Shown piece by piece: positions 17,298 to 26,411 of a stretch of 64,000 bases of DNA (positions are counted from its first letter, which is position 1; every line of letters begins with the position of its first letter). The DNA comes from Pseudomonas zanjanensis (GTDB taxonomy: Bacteria; Pseudomonadota; Gammaproteobacteria; Pseudomonadales; Pseudomonadaceae), in the NCBI RefSeq assembly GCF_014268745.2, contig NZ_JABWRB020000001.1, positions 2,046,001-2,110,000 on the forward strand. Direction: 5' to 3'. The notes under the pieces are model-generated. The model made no database searches and was not told the DNA's origin. It saw only the letters and a list, made by a program, of their open reading frames with translations. The position numbers were made by a program, and so were the translations under genes.

Positions 17298-18413
17298 GTG
17301 AGTGTCGATATCGATTGCGTAGTCGTGGGTGCGGGTGTCGTCGGGCTTGCCATCGCGCGGGAAATGGCCTTGGCAGGTCACGAAGTCCTGGTGATTGAAA
17401 GTGGGGCGGCAATCGGTATTGGCATAAGCTCGCGTAATTCGGAGGTCATCCACGCGGGGATTTATTACCCGCCCGGAAGCTTGAAAGCCCGGCTGTGCGT
17501 CGAGGGCAGACAGGCACTTTACGAGTATTGCGATAGCCACGGTGTCAGTACGCGCAGAATTGGAAAGCTGATCGTCGCCAACACTGACGCGCAGGTAGAT
17601 CAGCTTCGGTTCTTGCTCAAGCGAGGGCATGAAAACGGTGTGGATGATCTATGTCTGCTTGATCGTAATCAAGCCATGGCGCTGGAGCCTGCGCTTGAAT
17701 GCATCGCTGCGTTGTATTCACCTTCGACCGGCATCGTCGACTCCCATGCGCTGATGTTGGCGTTGCACGGGGACGCCGAGGCGGCCGGCACCAGCATCGC
17801 GTTCCATGCCCCGTTCCTCGGTGCAAAGGTGACCGCGGACGGTTTTCTCCTTCATGTGGGTGGGGAAGCTCCCATGGAGCTTGCATGCCGTCGGCTAATC
17901 AATGCCGCGGGCCTTCATGCGCCGGCATTGGCACGGCGCATAGACGGGTTGCCGTCTGATGCGGTGCCCCGTGACTATTTGTGCAAGGGCAGTTACTTCA
18001 ACGTGTCCAGACGCGCGCCCTTCACCCATCTGATTTACCCGGCGCCTGAGGCCGATGGTCTCGGGGTGCACATGACCCTCGACTTGGGCGGACAAGCACG
18101 CTTTGGTCCAGATACCGAATGGGTCGAAACCGAGGACTACCAAGTCAATCCGGCTCGCGCAGACAGTTTCTATGCGGCCATTCGCAGCTACTGGCCCGAC
18201 TTGCCGGACGGTAGCCTGCAACCGGGCTACAGCGGGATTCGCCCGAAGATTTCGGCGCCTGGCGAGCCAGCCCGCGATTTTATGATCAGCAGCCAGCGCG
18301 AGCATGACGTCCCGCGGCTGATCAATTTGTTTGGCATAGAGTCTCCCGGACTGACGTCATGCCTGGCCATTGCCAAGCACGTACGTGAGCTGATTGAACG
18401 GCGTCACGCTTAA
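17298..18413 (+). CDS. FAD-dependent oxidoreductase, LhgO (L-2-hydroxyglutarate oxidase)-like
   Basis: About 371 residues from a GTG with AAGGAG eight bases upstream; an ATG at 17265 is an alternative. The dinucleotide fold [17 protein letters not shown] opens the protein, and [21 protein letters not shown] is the hallmark of the LhgO/DadA-like D-amino-acid-oxidase superfamily branch. [10 protein letters not shown] near the C-terminus contacts the flavin. Members oxidise L-2-hydroxyglutarate or related 2-hydroxyacids and pass electrons to the quinone pool. Its stop overlaps the stop of the convergent MarR gene. Confidence 0.85.
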   Translation: MSVDIDCVVVGAGVVGLAIAREMALAGHEVLVIESGAAIGIGISSRNSEVIHAGIYYPPGSLKARLCVEGRQALYEYCDSHGVSTRRIGKLIVANTDAQVDQLRFLLKRGHENGVDDLCLLDRNQAMALEPALECIAALYSPSTGIVDSHALMLALHGDAEAAGTSIAFHAPFLGAKVTADGFLLHVGGEAPMELACRRLINAAGLHAPALARRIDGLPSDAVPRDYLCKGSYFNVSRRAPFTHLIYPAPEADGLGVHMTLDLGGQARFGPDTEWVETEDYQVNPARADSFYAAIRSYWPDLPDGSLQPGYSGIRPKISAPGEPARDFMISSQREHDVPRLINLFGIESPGLTSCLAIAKHVRELIERRHA

Positions 18414-18835
18414 CCAGGCTTGCTCCACTCCCCCACCATTGCCTCATAAACCTCTCGGCAAGCGAACTCCGCCGAAACCTTCGCATCGGCAAAAACCTGA
18501 TCGCCTGCTGACGTGAGGCAGGCGTAGCCTACACGCGCATCCCGTGGGTCACTTTGGCGAGACACCAAGCCTATTTTTTCAAGCGGCAGCAGGGATTTGG
18601 TGACCGCCGATGCCGTCAGCCCCATGTGATCAGCCAGGTCCGCTCGCCGCAGCCGAGCATTGTGTGCATGTTTCAAGTGGTACAGGATCATGAAATCGCT
18701 GAAGCTCAGGCCGTGCACGGCAGAGAGCTTGGCATCCACTCGCCGTGCGGCTGAGGTGTAGGCGCGTGAGAAACGAACACAGCGGTCGAGTATCGAGCCG
18801 TTCGCGGCAGGTGCGGTAGATTCGTTGTCAGACAT
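18410..18835 (-). CDS. MarR family transcriptional regulator
   Basis: About 141 residues from the ATG at 18835; a longer frame to 18895 runs into the upstream kinase gene. The winged helix is clear: [42 protein letters not shown], then the wing [16 protein letters not shown]. It overlaps the P-loop kinase gene upstream by eight bases, so the two are co-transcribed. Its ligand and targets are unknown; the neighbouring LhgO-like gene is convergent, so not an obvious target. Confidence 0.88.
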   Translation of the reverse strand: MSDNESTAPAANGSILDRCVRFSRAYTSAARRVDAKLSAVHGLSFSDFMILYHLKHAHNARLRRADLADHMGLTASAVTKSLLPLEKIGLVSRQSDPRDARVGYACLTSAGDQVFADAKVSAEFACREVYEAMVGEWSKPG

Positions 18836-19316
18836 TGCAGCATTGCTCCAATTCTTGTGGAGAAGGACGTTCAAATCGGGAATCCATGAAATCAAACATG
18901 GGCCCCGTTACCTCGAAAGCGTAGGTCTCGCCTTTTTCACTATTCCTTTGCATGACCCGCTCACGCCGCAGTTGGGGTGTAGCATCGATGAAATAGCTGG
19001 ACACCTGATAGCCAGCTTGTCCGGCCAACAAACGAATGCGTGTGCGATCAGCTTCAGTCATGAAGCCTTGATCAAGCACGACGTCGCGCCCTGCTCCCAG
19101 AACCTGTAGAGCCGTCTTCCATATATGGGCTTCACAGCGTTGTACACGGGCCATGATCCACGCCAGGTTCATGGGCTTCGGCAAGTCCGGGCCATAAAGC
19201 TCGTTCATCCACTCATCGATGGAGAAGCGTACGCCGGTCACTTCGGCATTCAGCTGCCTGGCGAACGTCGACTTCCCTGCCCCCAAAGGGCCAAAAACCA
19301 TATGGACTGATTGCAT
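18828..19316 (-). CDS. AAA/P-loop ATP-binding protein, small kinase-like
   Basis: A 162-residue P-loop protein with Walker A GPLGAGKST at residues 9-17, a DEW segment (SIDEWMNELYG) and an LxxQGF lid region (VVLDQGFMTEADR). The shape matches the zeta-toxin/adenylylsulfate-kinase/shikimate-kinase-like group that phosphorylates small molecules, including antibiotics or nucleosides. No antitoxin is recognisable beside it. It is translationally linked to the MarR gene (eight-base overlap). Confidence 0.78.
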   Translation of the reverse strand: MQSVHMVFGPLGAGKSTFARQLNAEVTGVRFSIDEWMNELYGPDLPKPMNLAWIMARVQRCEAHIWKTALQVLGAGRDVVLDQGFMTEADRTRIRLLAGQAGYQVSSYFIDATPQLRRERVMQRNSEKGETYAFEVTGPMFDFMDSRFERPSPQELEQCCNV

Positions 19317-19438
19317 GATTTTCTACTTTCTAGATACTTGAACGCTACAGTATCAAGAAATAAGACTGACGTAACCTGTGGTCGACGAACGGCCGAAGTT
19401 ACCCGAACATGATATGAGGCAGCCGATATCCCCTCAGC

Positions 19439-20206
19439 CTACTTTCCTCCAGTCACATCCAGGAAGGTTCCCGTCACAAACGAAGCCTGCTCCCCCGCCA
19501 ACCAGAGAATGGCCCGCGCGACCTCCTCCGGCTGGCCACCGCGCCCCATGGGAATCGTATCCTTCACCCGATCGACTCTGCCCGGCTCTCCCCCGCTCGC
19601 ATGCATTTCGGTATAGATATGCCCGGGTCGAACGCAATTGACCCGAATACCTTCCCGGGCCACTTCCTTGGCATAACCGGTCGTGAACGTTTCGACCGCA
19701 CCCTTGGACGCTGCGTAGTCCACATATTCATTCGGGCTACCGAGACGGGCTGACGCCGAGGAGACATTGACGACGGCACCGCCACGCCCGCCATAACGAT
19801 AGGCCATGCGCCGGGTAGCCTGCTGCGCGCAAAGCATCGGGCCCAAGGTGTTCACCGCGAATATTCGCTGCATGCGCTCGAAGCCAAGATCCTCCAAGCG
19901 AGACTGCTGCGCGAGTATCGAGGCGTTGTTGACCAGCACATCGATTCGCCCGAAGTGCAAATCCAGGGTGGCGAACAGTTCGGCGACCTGTGCTGGATCG
20001 GCGTTATCGGCACGTACTGCCAAGGCACGGGCGCCCTTGGCCTTGACCTTCGCGGCCACCGCCAACGCCGACGCTTCATCGGCGATATAGGTCAGCGCGA
20101 CGTCGTAACCTTGCTCAGCAGCCAGTATGGCCGTCGCCGCCCCGATCCCGCGCCCGCCTCCGGTGATCAGGATCACGGGTTTTTGCGAACGTTCATTCAT
20201 GGTCAA
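19439..20206 (-). CDS. SDR family oxidoreductase (YgfF/glucose-1-dehydrogenase-like)
   Basis: A 255-residue classical SDR with TGGGRGIGAAT for the cofactor, DNADPAQV, NNAS, catalytic Ser in NVSSASARLG, and YAASK. RADNAD and the Rossmann end of beta-2 are consistent with NADP. The insertion after the active site (IYTEMHASGGEPGRVDRV) and the end FLDVTGGK are as in YgfF-type proteins. An alternative start two codons in is possible. It lies 28 bp after an EamA permease gene and a LysR gene on the same strand, so it may be under that regulator. Confidence 0.9.
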   Translation of the reverse strand: MTMNERSQKPVILITGGGRGIGAATAILAAEQGYDVALTYIADEASALAVAAKVKAKGARALAVRADNADPAQVAELFATLDLHFGRIDVLVNNASILAQQSRLEDLGFERMQRIFAVNTLGPMLCAQQATRRMAYRYGGRGGAVVNVSSASARLGSPNEYVDYAASKGAVETFTTGYAKEVAREGIRVNCVRPGHIYTEMHASGGEPGRVDRVKDTIPMGRGGQPEEVARAILWLAGEQASFVTGTFLDVTGGK

Positions 20207-20233
20207 TCCTCACGACTGGATGAAAAAACAACG

Positions 20234-21061
20234 TCAGCCGATGACCAGCGTACCGAGGGCAATGACGGCACAGGCCAGCAGCTTGCGCAAGGTCAATGCC
20301 TCGCCAAGAAAGACGTACCCGATCAACGCGGCGAACATGACGCTGGTTTCTCGCAACGCAGACACCGCGCCCATCGGTGCATGAGCCATGGCGTAGATCA
20401 CAACCCCGTAGGCCAATAACGAAACCAGCCCGCCAGCGACGGCCACAGCGAACCCTGGGCGCAGGGTAAAGAGGCTTTGAGTATCTCGCAGCCCGATATA
20501 AACCATGGGCATCATCACGCCCCACAACAGGCACATCCAGGCGGTGTAGGCCATCGGCGCCCCGGAGAGGCGAACACCAATGCCATCGACAACGCTGTAG
20601 GCGGCGATGAAAAAACCGGTTCCCAGTGCGTAGGGCAAGTTGGGCAACGTCCGCCGACGCCTGGTAAAGGCCAGCGATAGGATTCCAGTCGACACCAACG
20701 TAATCCCCAGCAGTCCACTCGGCGCCACCCGCTCACCGGCGAACAGCGAAGCGGCCAGGACAATCAGGATCGGAGAGACACCGCGGGCGATGGGATAGGT
20801 TTGGCCGAGATCCCCGGACTTGTAACTGCGCACCAGGAACAGGTTGTAGCCCACGTGCAATACCGCGGAAAGGCCGGCGTAAAACCAACTTGCCCGGGCG
20901 GGCGGCGCCAGTAGCGCCGCCACGATGGCGCTCGCCACGGCGATCGCCATGCACATGATGGTCATGGACCACAAACGGTCGGTGCCCCCGCGCAGCATGG
21001 CATTCCAACTGGCGTGCAGCAGCGCGGCGAACAAGACGAGGCAGATGATGTGTAAGGGCAT
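20234..21061 (-). CDS. EamA/DMT family transporter
   Basis: A 275-residue, ten-helix membrane protein with two EamA repeats. The second repeat shows AHAPMGAVSALRETSVMFAALIGYVFLGEAL, the typical segment before the final helix. The drug/metabolite transporter superfamily exports amino acids, sugars or drugs; the substrate is unknown. It lies between a LysR gene (69 bp upstream) and an SDR gene (28 bp downstream), and probably forms an operon with the SDR. Confidence 0.87.
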   Translation of the reverse strand: MPLHIICLVLFAALLHASWNAMLRGGTDRLWSMTIMCMAIAVASAIVAALLAPPARASWFYAGLSAVLHVGYNLFLVRSYKSGDLGQTYPIARGVSPILIVLAASLFAGERVAPSGLLGITLVSTGILSLAFTRRRRTLPNLPYALGTGFFIAAYSVVDGIGVRLSGAPMAYTAWMCLLWGVMMPMVYIGLRDTQSLFTLRPGFAVAVAGGLVSLLAYGVVIYAMAHAPMGAVSALRETSVMFAALIGYVFLGEALTLRKLLACAVIALGTLVIG

Positions 21062-21129
21062 GCATCATCCTAGACCGCTAAAGTAGCGCTATAGAAGCAA
21101 AGTCTCTTCATCTGGGCATGATGAAAAGC

Positions 21130-22044
21130 TCATGCATAAGCCTGCTGAGCGCCAACTGCCTGGGTCACCAGCCAACGACGAAAGCTGGCAATGTGCGGTT
21201 GAGTCTCGATCCCTTTGGGACAGACAAAATAATACGCCAAGGGCGATGCGACCGGCAGGTTGAAAAGCCTTTCAAGGCGGCCGTCATTGAGCTCGGCTTC
21301 GACATGCCCGCTGCGTGCCAGGGCGATGCCCTGTCCCAACAGCGCCGCCTCGATGGTCATGTTGGTGTCGGCGTAGCGAATGCTTTCCTTCAAGGTCGTG
21401 ACCTCGACACCCACCTGGGCAAACCACTGCTCCCATTTCGGCACCAGCGCTGCGCCATCGCGCGTCAGCAGCGGATAGCGCAGCAATTCGGCTGCCGTTT
21501 GAGGTGTGCCAAAACGTGCGAGCAACACTGGGCTGGCGACAGGAAAAATCTGCTCGCGGAACAGAAACTCGGAGAACAGCGAAGGGAAATGACCGTTGCC
21601 CAGGCGGATAGCAACGTCTGGGTCTGCCGTCGAGAAGTTAATGGGGTTGTCGGTACTGTCCAGGGTCAGCAGGATTTCCGGATGGGCTTGCGCCAGATCT
21701 GGAAGCCTGGGCAGCAACCACTTCAAGGCGAAGGAATAGGTTGTGCTGACGCTCAACCGCTGCCGCCCGTTTTGCTCGCGCAAATCGGCCAGGGTGGCCT
21801 CGAGCTTCATGAAGAACTCCCGCACGATAGGCGCAAGCGCTGCGCCTGCCGAGGTCAGGTGCAGCGCGTTACCGCGATGAAACAGCTGCAATCCCCAGAG
21901 CTGCTCCAGATGCTTGAGTTGGTGGCTCACTGCGCTCTGCGTGACATGCAACTCCTCTGCTGCCGAGGTGAACGTGGCGTGCCGAGTAGCGGCTTCAAAG
22001 GCTCGCAGGCTCGAAGAAGGCGGGAGGTTTCGCATGAGGGTCAC
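21130..22044 (-). CDS. LysR family transcriptional regulator, GcvA-like
   Basis: A 304-residue regulator. The N-terminal winged helix is FEAATRHATFTSAAEELHVTQSAVSHQLKHLE, with the GcvA-branch continuation LWGLQLFHRGNALHLTSAG. The C-terminal effector domain includes STTYSFALKWLLPRL and PDVAIRLGNG. GcvA-like proteins often control neighbouring amino-acid or detoxification genes. It is upstream of, and co-directional with, the EamA and SDR genes, so it may belong to their operon. Confidence 0.9.
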   Translation of the reverse strand: MTLMRNLPPSSSLRAFEAATRHATFTSAAEELHVTQSAVSHQLKHLEQLWGLQLFHRGNALHLTSAGAALAPIVREFFMKLEATLADLREQNGRQRLSVSTTYSFALKWLLPRLPDLAQAHPEILLTLDSTDNPINFSTADPDVAIRLGNGHFPSLFSEFLFREQIFPVASPVLLARFGTPQTAAELLRYPLLTRDGAALVPKWEQWFAQVGVEVTTLKESIRYADTNMTIEAALLGQGIALARSGHVEAELNDGRLERLFNLPVASPLAYYFVCPKGIETQPHIASFRRWLVTQAVGAQQAYA

Positions 22045-22115
22045 CTCTATGAGTAAACCTTCATGCTAGCGCCTTTGCATCGCACGTTATAGCCAGCTGT
22101 TCGCCGGCCACTGAG

Positions 22116-22694
22116 TCAGGTGTCAGACGGTTGATCCTTCCGGCTTTCGGGACTGCCAGCGCAGAGACCATCCATGACCAGGTCCATCAATCTGGCGAGA
22201 CGCGAGCGCCAATCGCTCTGGGAATCGATTTGCCAAATTCCTGCGGTGGCTAGGAAAAAGTCGTCGTGGGTAACCCCGCTACGAATCGTTCCGGCCTTTT
22301 CATTGGCCCTTAAAAGCGACTCGGCCGCGGCCTGGACGGGGGCGTATCCCGACTTCCCTGGGAACTCGTAAGTGGAGGCGGCTTGTCGTATCGCGGTCGC
22401 AAGCCCCGCCTTGGTCATTGCATATTCCGCGAGGCAGTCCATCCATTCCCGGAGGGCTTGCTTTGGAGGTTTTGTCGCGAGCAGCTCTTGCGCCAACGAG
22501 GCCACTTGCTGCATTTCGAATTGATAAACCTCGAATACCAGCTCCTCCCGATTGGCGAAATGGCGATAGAACGTGCCCTGCCCCACGCCGGCTTTCTTCG
22601 CAAGCGCGCTCAGCGGGACCGCAGGATCGAGTGTCAGCTCCGCCACAGCGACCTTCAGAATTCGTTCTCGATTTTTCTTGGCGTCAGAACGCAT
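22116..22694 (-). CDS. TetR/AcrR family regulator of the adjacent SDR
   Basis: About 192 residues if started at the ATG at 22694; an ATG at 22739 would add 15 lysine-rich residues. The helix-turn-helix is VPLSALAKKAGVGQGTFYRHFANREEL, preceded by NRERILKVAVAEL. The rest is a helical ligand-binding domain without motifs. It is divergent from an SDR gene, and the intergenic space holds two near-perfect GGACAG-N-TGTCC-type palindromes, so it very likely represses both itself and the SDR. Confidence 0.88.
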   Translation of the reverse strand: MRSDAKKNRERILKVAVAELTLDPAVPLSALAKKAGVGQGTFYRHFANREELVFEVYQFEMQQVASLAQELLATKPPKQALREWMDCLAEYAMTKAGLATAIRQAASTYEFPGKSGYAPVQAAAESLLRANEKAGTIRSGVTHDDFFLATAGIWQIDSQSDWRSRLARLMDLVMDGLCAGSPESRKDQPSDT

Positions 22695-22745
22695 CGCCAA
22701 TTCATCATTCTTGGGCAAAGTTTTTTTCCTGCGCTGCATTGCAAA

Positions 22746-22761
22746 GCGGACAGTTGTCCGG
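22746..22761. promoter_or_regulatory. Palindromic operator 1 of the TetR/SDR promoter
   Basis: GCGGACAGTTGTCCGG, with inner arms GGACA/TGTCC. It is close to the TetR start, and a second copy lies at 22772-22795. The palindrome size fits a TetR dimer. Confidence 0.7.
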
Positions 22762-22771
22762 TAGTTTTTTT

Positions 22772-22795
22772 AGCAAGTGGACAGCTGTCCGCTTG
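22772..22795. promoter_or_regulatory. Palindromic operator 2 of the TetR/SDR promoter
   Basis: GCAAGTGGACAGCTGTCCGC plus TTGC forms a 24-bp dyad with a single mismatched pair. It shares the GGACAG-TGTCC core with operator 1 and lies 22 bp before the SDR start codon. Confidence 0.72.
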
Positions 22796-22817
22796 CGTAC
22801 CCTTACCGGAGTTTACT

Positions 22818-23576
22818 ATGAACAGCACGGGCAACACGATCCTGGTCACCGGCAGCACCTCAGGCATAGGCCTTGGCTTGGCGCTCAGGCTGCACAAGGC
22901 GGGTAACACCGTCATCATCGCGGGACGTCGCAAGGCTCTGCTCGACAAGATCGTGTCAGAACATCCAGGTATTGAATCGGTATTACTGGACGTCTCTGAT
23001 CCGCAATCCATCCAGCGCACTTGCGAAACGCTGGCGATCAGTCACCCGAATCTGAACGTTCTCATCAACAACGCCGGCATCATGCACTGGGAGGATCTGA
23101 CCGCTGCGCAAGACCTGAGCATCGCCGAAAATATCGTGACTACGAACCTGCTCGGCACGATTCGCATGGTGTACGCCTTCATCCCCCAACTGATCAAGCA
23201 GCCCAGTGCGACAATCATCAACGTCAGTTCGGCTTTGGCATTCGTCCCGCTGCCTGCGACACCGACCTACAGCGCAACCAAAGCGGCCGTTCATTCGTTC
23301 ACTCAAAGTCTTCGCGTGCAACTGGAAGCCTCGCCCGTCGAGGTGATCGAGCTTGCACCGCCAGGTGTGCGCACCACGTTGCTTGGGCAGGAAAATGACG
23401 AACACGCCATGCCTTTGGATGAGTTCTTGAATGAAATCTTCGAGCTGTTCGAGATATCTCCAACCCCACAAGAGCTTATCGTCGAGCGCGCAAAACCCTT
23501 GCGGTTTGCTGAGGCGAGCGGCTCGCACGATGAGATATTGAACATGCTTGCGGGCTACAAACCACCGACAGAGTGA
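22818..23576 (+). CDS. SDR family oxidoreductase (DltE-like)
   Basis: 252 residues from the ATG behind CGGAG. A much longer open frame upstream crosses the TetR gene and operators and is not coding. The cofactor motif is TGSTSGIGLGLALRLH, then NNAGIMHW, catalytic Ser in NVSSALAFVP and YSATK. The segment PTYSATKAAVHSFTQSLRVQL places it in the DltE-like extended group. Its substrate is unknown. It is divergent from and probably controlled by the adjacent TetR. Confidence 0.9.
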   Translation: MNSTGNTILVTGSTSGIGLGLALRLHKAGNTVIIAGRRKALLDKIVSEHPGIESVLLDVSDPQSIQRTCETLAISHPNLNVLINNAGIMHWEDLTAAQDLSIAENIVTTNLLGTIRMVYAFIPQLIKQPSATIINVSSALAFVPLPATPTYSATKAAVHSFTQSLRVQLEASPVEVIELAPPGVRTTLLGQENDEHAMPLDEFLNEIFELFEISPTPQELIVERAKPLRFAEASGSHDEILNMLAGYKPPTE

Positions 23577-23625
23577 TATTGACCAGGCCATCGCTGCAGT
23601 CCTGAAAGAGCCTGCAGCGAGGCCC

Positions 23626-24624
23626 CTATAGCTTGCGCAATTCGCCACCCTCCTGCTTCAGACGCTCCAGATACGCAGTGGCATCCAGCAATTGATAAGG
23701 AAAGTACAGCCCTGGCGGAGTCGGTGGCTGGCCGTCCAACCCGATCAAACGTTCAAGAGTCATCGCGACGCTGAGGCCGGTCAAGGGGGCCGCGCCTGCC
23801 GGATGGATGAGCGCATGACGTGTCTGCAGCGGCTCGCCCTGGCTGTCTTCGCCAACGAGTTCGATGATGATCTCGGTGGACATCGGCCTGCCCTGGCGTC
23901 GGGTTGAGCTCACTGCGGTGGCCAGGTTGAACTGGACATTCGGCGCGCCCGTCGCAGCCGCCAGGCCAACGACATCAATGGACGAGAAGCCGGTGGCCTC
24001 GATCTTCGTACCATCCACCGCGTGGAATCCTGCCTTGGAGTCCTCTCCTTCGCGCCAGACGAACACACCGTCGCGCCGTGTCAGCGCGGCGGGCAGCATC
24101 TTGTTCAAATGTTCAAAGTCGGTGGCGACGGTCGGACCGCCAGTATCCTGCTCATCGACCAGGGCGTTGACACGGATGTCCTGGACTCGGCCGAAGGCTC
24201 GGGCAATGCTCAGCGTCGACACGGTCGTCGCGCCGGCCATCCATTCGTAACCGAGGACAATCGGCGAAGCATCAGGCGTGTGCATGTACGTTGCGATTTC
24301 CGGCGCGATCTCGAAAACGCCGGAGGAGATGCTGAGGTGCGGCACGCCGCGCTTTTGCGCAAAACGTAATCCGGCAAGGGCGTGGTCCATGTAAAAGACC
24401 ACCACGGCGCTGACTGGACGATCGCCGAGCCCCAGGTCGTCGGCGTCGGCGTCAATCACCACGCCCTGCGCCCCGCCCATTCGCTCTGCGGCCCGCTGAG
24501 CCTTGGCAAGGTCGCGGCCACCGATCAGCAGGGGCACCTCGGGATGGGCGGCTCGTAGCGCCCGGGCGGTGTGATGGCCAATAGCGCCGGAACCGCCCAT
24601 TAGCAAGATAGGATCAAGTGACAT
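23626..24624 (-). CDS. Saccharopine dehydrogenase-like NAD(P)-binding protein
   Basis: A 332-residue protein with an N-terminal Rossmann fold (LLMGGSGAIGHHTARALRAAHPE, then LLIGGRDLAKAQRAAERMGG) as in saccharopine dehydrogenase-like oxidoreductases. The rest is a mixed domain of that superfamily. Single-gene members reduce or rearrange unknown small metabolites and are often paired with a TetR or SDR gene, as here. It is convergent with the SDR at 22818. A GTG or TTG start is not needed because the ATG is well placed. Confidence 0.82.
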   Translation of the reverse strand: MSLDPILLMGGSGAIGHHTARALRAAHPEVPLLIGGRDLAKAQRAAERMGGAQGVVIDADADDLGLGDRPVSAVVVFYMDHALAGLRFAQKRGVPHLSISSGVFEIAPEIATYMHTPDASPIVLGYEWMAGATTVSTLSIARAFGRVQDIRVNALVDEQDTGGPTVATDFEHLNKMLPAALTRRDGVFVWREGEDSKAGFHAVDGTKIEATGFSSIDVVGLAAATGAPNVQFNLATAVSSTRRQGRPMSTEIIIELVGEDSQGEPLQTRHALIHPAGAAPLTGLSVAMTLERLIGLDGQPPTPPGLYFPYQLLDATAYLERLKQEGGELRKL

Positions 24625-24873
24625 GGTGTGTTCTCCTCGTTTCCGGGTTTCATCTTGTCCGGAGCGTCAAACTCAACCGGGTGGTACTTAGCAGAAATTC
24701 GAGCGATGACTTTGATCTCGAAGTCGAACCCAGCGAGCCAGTTAACGCCAACGGCCCTCCAGTTCGGATAAGGCGCTTGCGAGAAGCGTTCACTTTTAAT
24801 GACGATTATGTTGCTAGTGGTTGTACATAGCTCGGATTAGGTGATTTGGATTGGGGGTGGATGGTTGCCGCGT

Positions 24874-26256
24874 TTAACGCTGCTTCAAATACACCCCTGC
24901 CAGCCCGTCCGGTGACTCGGGCTCCGCGTTGTAGCCAATCACCGCAAAGCCTTTCACCAATTGAATGTGATACGGACCGTTTCTCCCGGCCGCTTGCGGC
25001 TCGCGCACGATGATCAGGTTATCGGTTTCCATCGGCACGATGTGGTGCTTGGTCACACCGTCTTTCAGGGTCACGGTGAATTCGGCGACTTCTTTTCCGT
25101 TGGCATCACGGTCCGGCAGTATCTGGAGATCCAGATCGGCGTCGCGCTCCAGGGCATCCTGGCGCATCCGGTAATGGCCACTGCGCTGGTCAGCGTCGAC
25201 GTCGTCGATTTTAGCGACATCCAATTCCCGTTCTTCATCGTGCAACCGGACTGCCAATTGCCGGTGGTCGCCATTGACGTCGCTGATCCAGGTGCCGGTA
25301 AAAAGATAGGGCTCGACGTTTTCCCGGGAGATCCGCCAGGTACCCGTTTGACCGCCGTCGTCGGCATATTCATGGAGGCTGATAAGGTCGTCGTCAGCGT
25401 CGTCCCCAAACCCCAACAGCTTGATCGGCTCGCCATCGCCTGCCTCGGTAAAACGCACTTCGCCAATGATCACGGCGCCTTGCACCTGATACCAGAGTTC
25501 TACCGGGGACTTGCCGTCGAGGGTTCCGGCAAGGATCACCGGATCTTCCTTCTCCGGGCCTTCCAGGCACGCTTGTTCACGCCACTGGCCGTCTTTCAAT
25601 TCACCGGTGGTGCGTCGCGTGTAGCCGCTGGGCATGCTGGTGTTTTCGCCAGGCTCGGTGGGTTGGATTTTCTCCTCGGTGCTCGAGTAGAGCAGGACCA
25701 ACTCATCGCCGCGCATTTTCCAGTGAGTGGCGCGACTCCAGCAGCAGTCGCGATCGGTTTGCGAAAGCAGGACGCCGTCCAACGGGCTCACCGAGAACAT
25801 GCCTTTGCTGTCCTCCTTTGCCAGGTTCGTCAGGGCCGGGTTGAGGACCCATTGGGTTTTCTGCGGGTCTTGCAGGTAGACGTCGAATGCCGGTGTGTAG
25901 ATCGCATCGGGATGGCTGCCGTTGCGAATCGCCAAGTCCTGGTGGCCGTCGAAGTTGAAGTCGTCGAAGTACAACAGGCTCTGGGGGCCGAGTAGCCAGC
26001 TATCGACCTTGCCATGGCGGTCCACGGGCACATTGCCGGCGGGCGTCTGCAATTGCTGCAGGACTTCGTCGGTTTTGCTGTCGCGCACGGTGAAAAAGGC
26101 TTGCGCCAACTGATGCGGATCTTCCGGCGGCTCCGGGAACCGCACTTCGACCCGGTATTGGTCGCTGCGGTCATTCACCGAAAACACCCTTGGCTCAGCC
26201 GTGGCCGGGGCTACCAGAGTCGTGGAAAGAAGCACACCACCGACAAGCGAACGCAT
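24874..26256 (-). CDS. Secreted XAC2610-like / FG-GAP-type protein
   Basis: 460 residues from the ATG at 26256, which is preceded by AAGGAAGTG; the upstream extension is not protein-like. A signal peptide (MRSLVGGVLLSTTLVAPATA-EP) leads to a mature, acidic beta-rich protein. The segment YFDDFNFDGHQDLAIRNG is the Ca2+-loop-like repeat that defines XAC2610/VCBS-type proteins. A second acidic stretch (GDDADDDLISLHEYADD) may also bind metal. The location is likely periplasmic. The function is unknown; members often sit near lysozyme-inhibitor-like or cell-envelope genes, which is not the case here. Confidence 0.75.
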   Translation of the reverse strand: MRSLVGGVLLSTTLVAPATAEPRVFSVNDRSDQYRVEVRFPEPPEDPHQLAQAFFTVRDSKTDEVLQQLQTPAGNVPVDRHGKVDSWLLGPQSLLYFDDFNFDGHQDLAIRNGSHPDAIYTPAFDVYLQDPQKTQWVLNPALTNLAKEDSKGMFSVSPLDGVLLSQTDRDCCWSRATHWKMRGDELVLLYSSTEEKIQPTEPGENTSMPSGYTRRTTGELKDGQWREQACLEGPEKEDPVILAGTLDGKSPVELWYQVQGAVIIGEVRFTEAGDGEPIKLLGFGDDADDDLISLHEYADDGGQTGTWRISRENVEPYLFTGTWISDVNGDHRQLAVRLHDEERELDVAKIDDVDADQRSGHYRMRQDALERDADLDLQILPDRDANGKEVAEFTVTLKDGVTKHHIVPMETDNLIIVREPQAAGRNGPYHIQLVKGFAVIGYNAEPESPDGLAGVYLKQR

Positions 26257-26411
26257 CCACTCACTTCCTTGCTGAAATGTTGGGCGGCAGTGTAGCGACC
26301 CTCGTGATTCATCGCGAGAGACGACTGTTGCTATCAGATAGGCCCGGACTGTAACTGACGCCCTCCTCGTCCTTCGCTTACTGTCGAGGCTCATCCCTCG
26401 GAGTGATCCCC

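Noticed and set aside
18828..19316. Toxin-antitoxin (zeta/epsilon) system
   Set aside because: The P-loop protein could be zeta-like, but the overlapping partner is a clear MarR regulator, not an epsilon-type antitoxin.
22383..22817. N-terminal extension of the SDR frame
   Set aside because: It crosses the divergent TetR gene and both operators; the ATG at 22818 has a good ribosome site.
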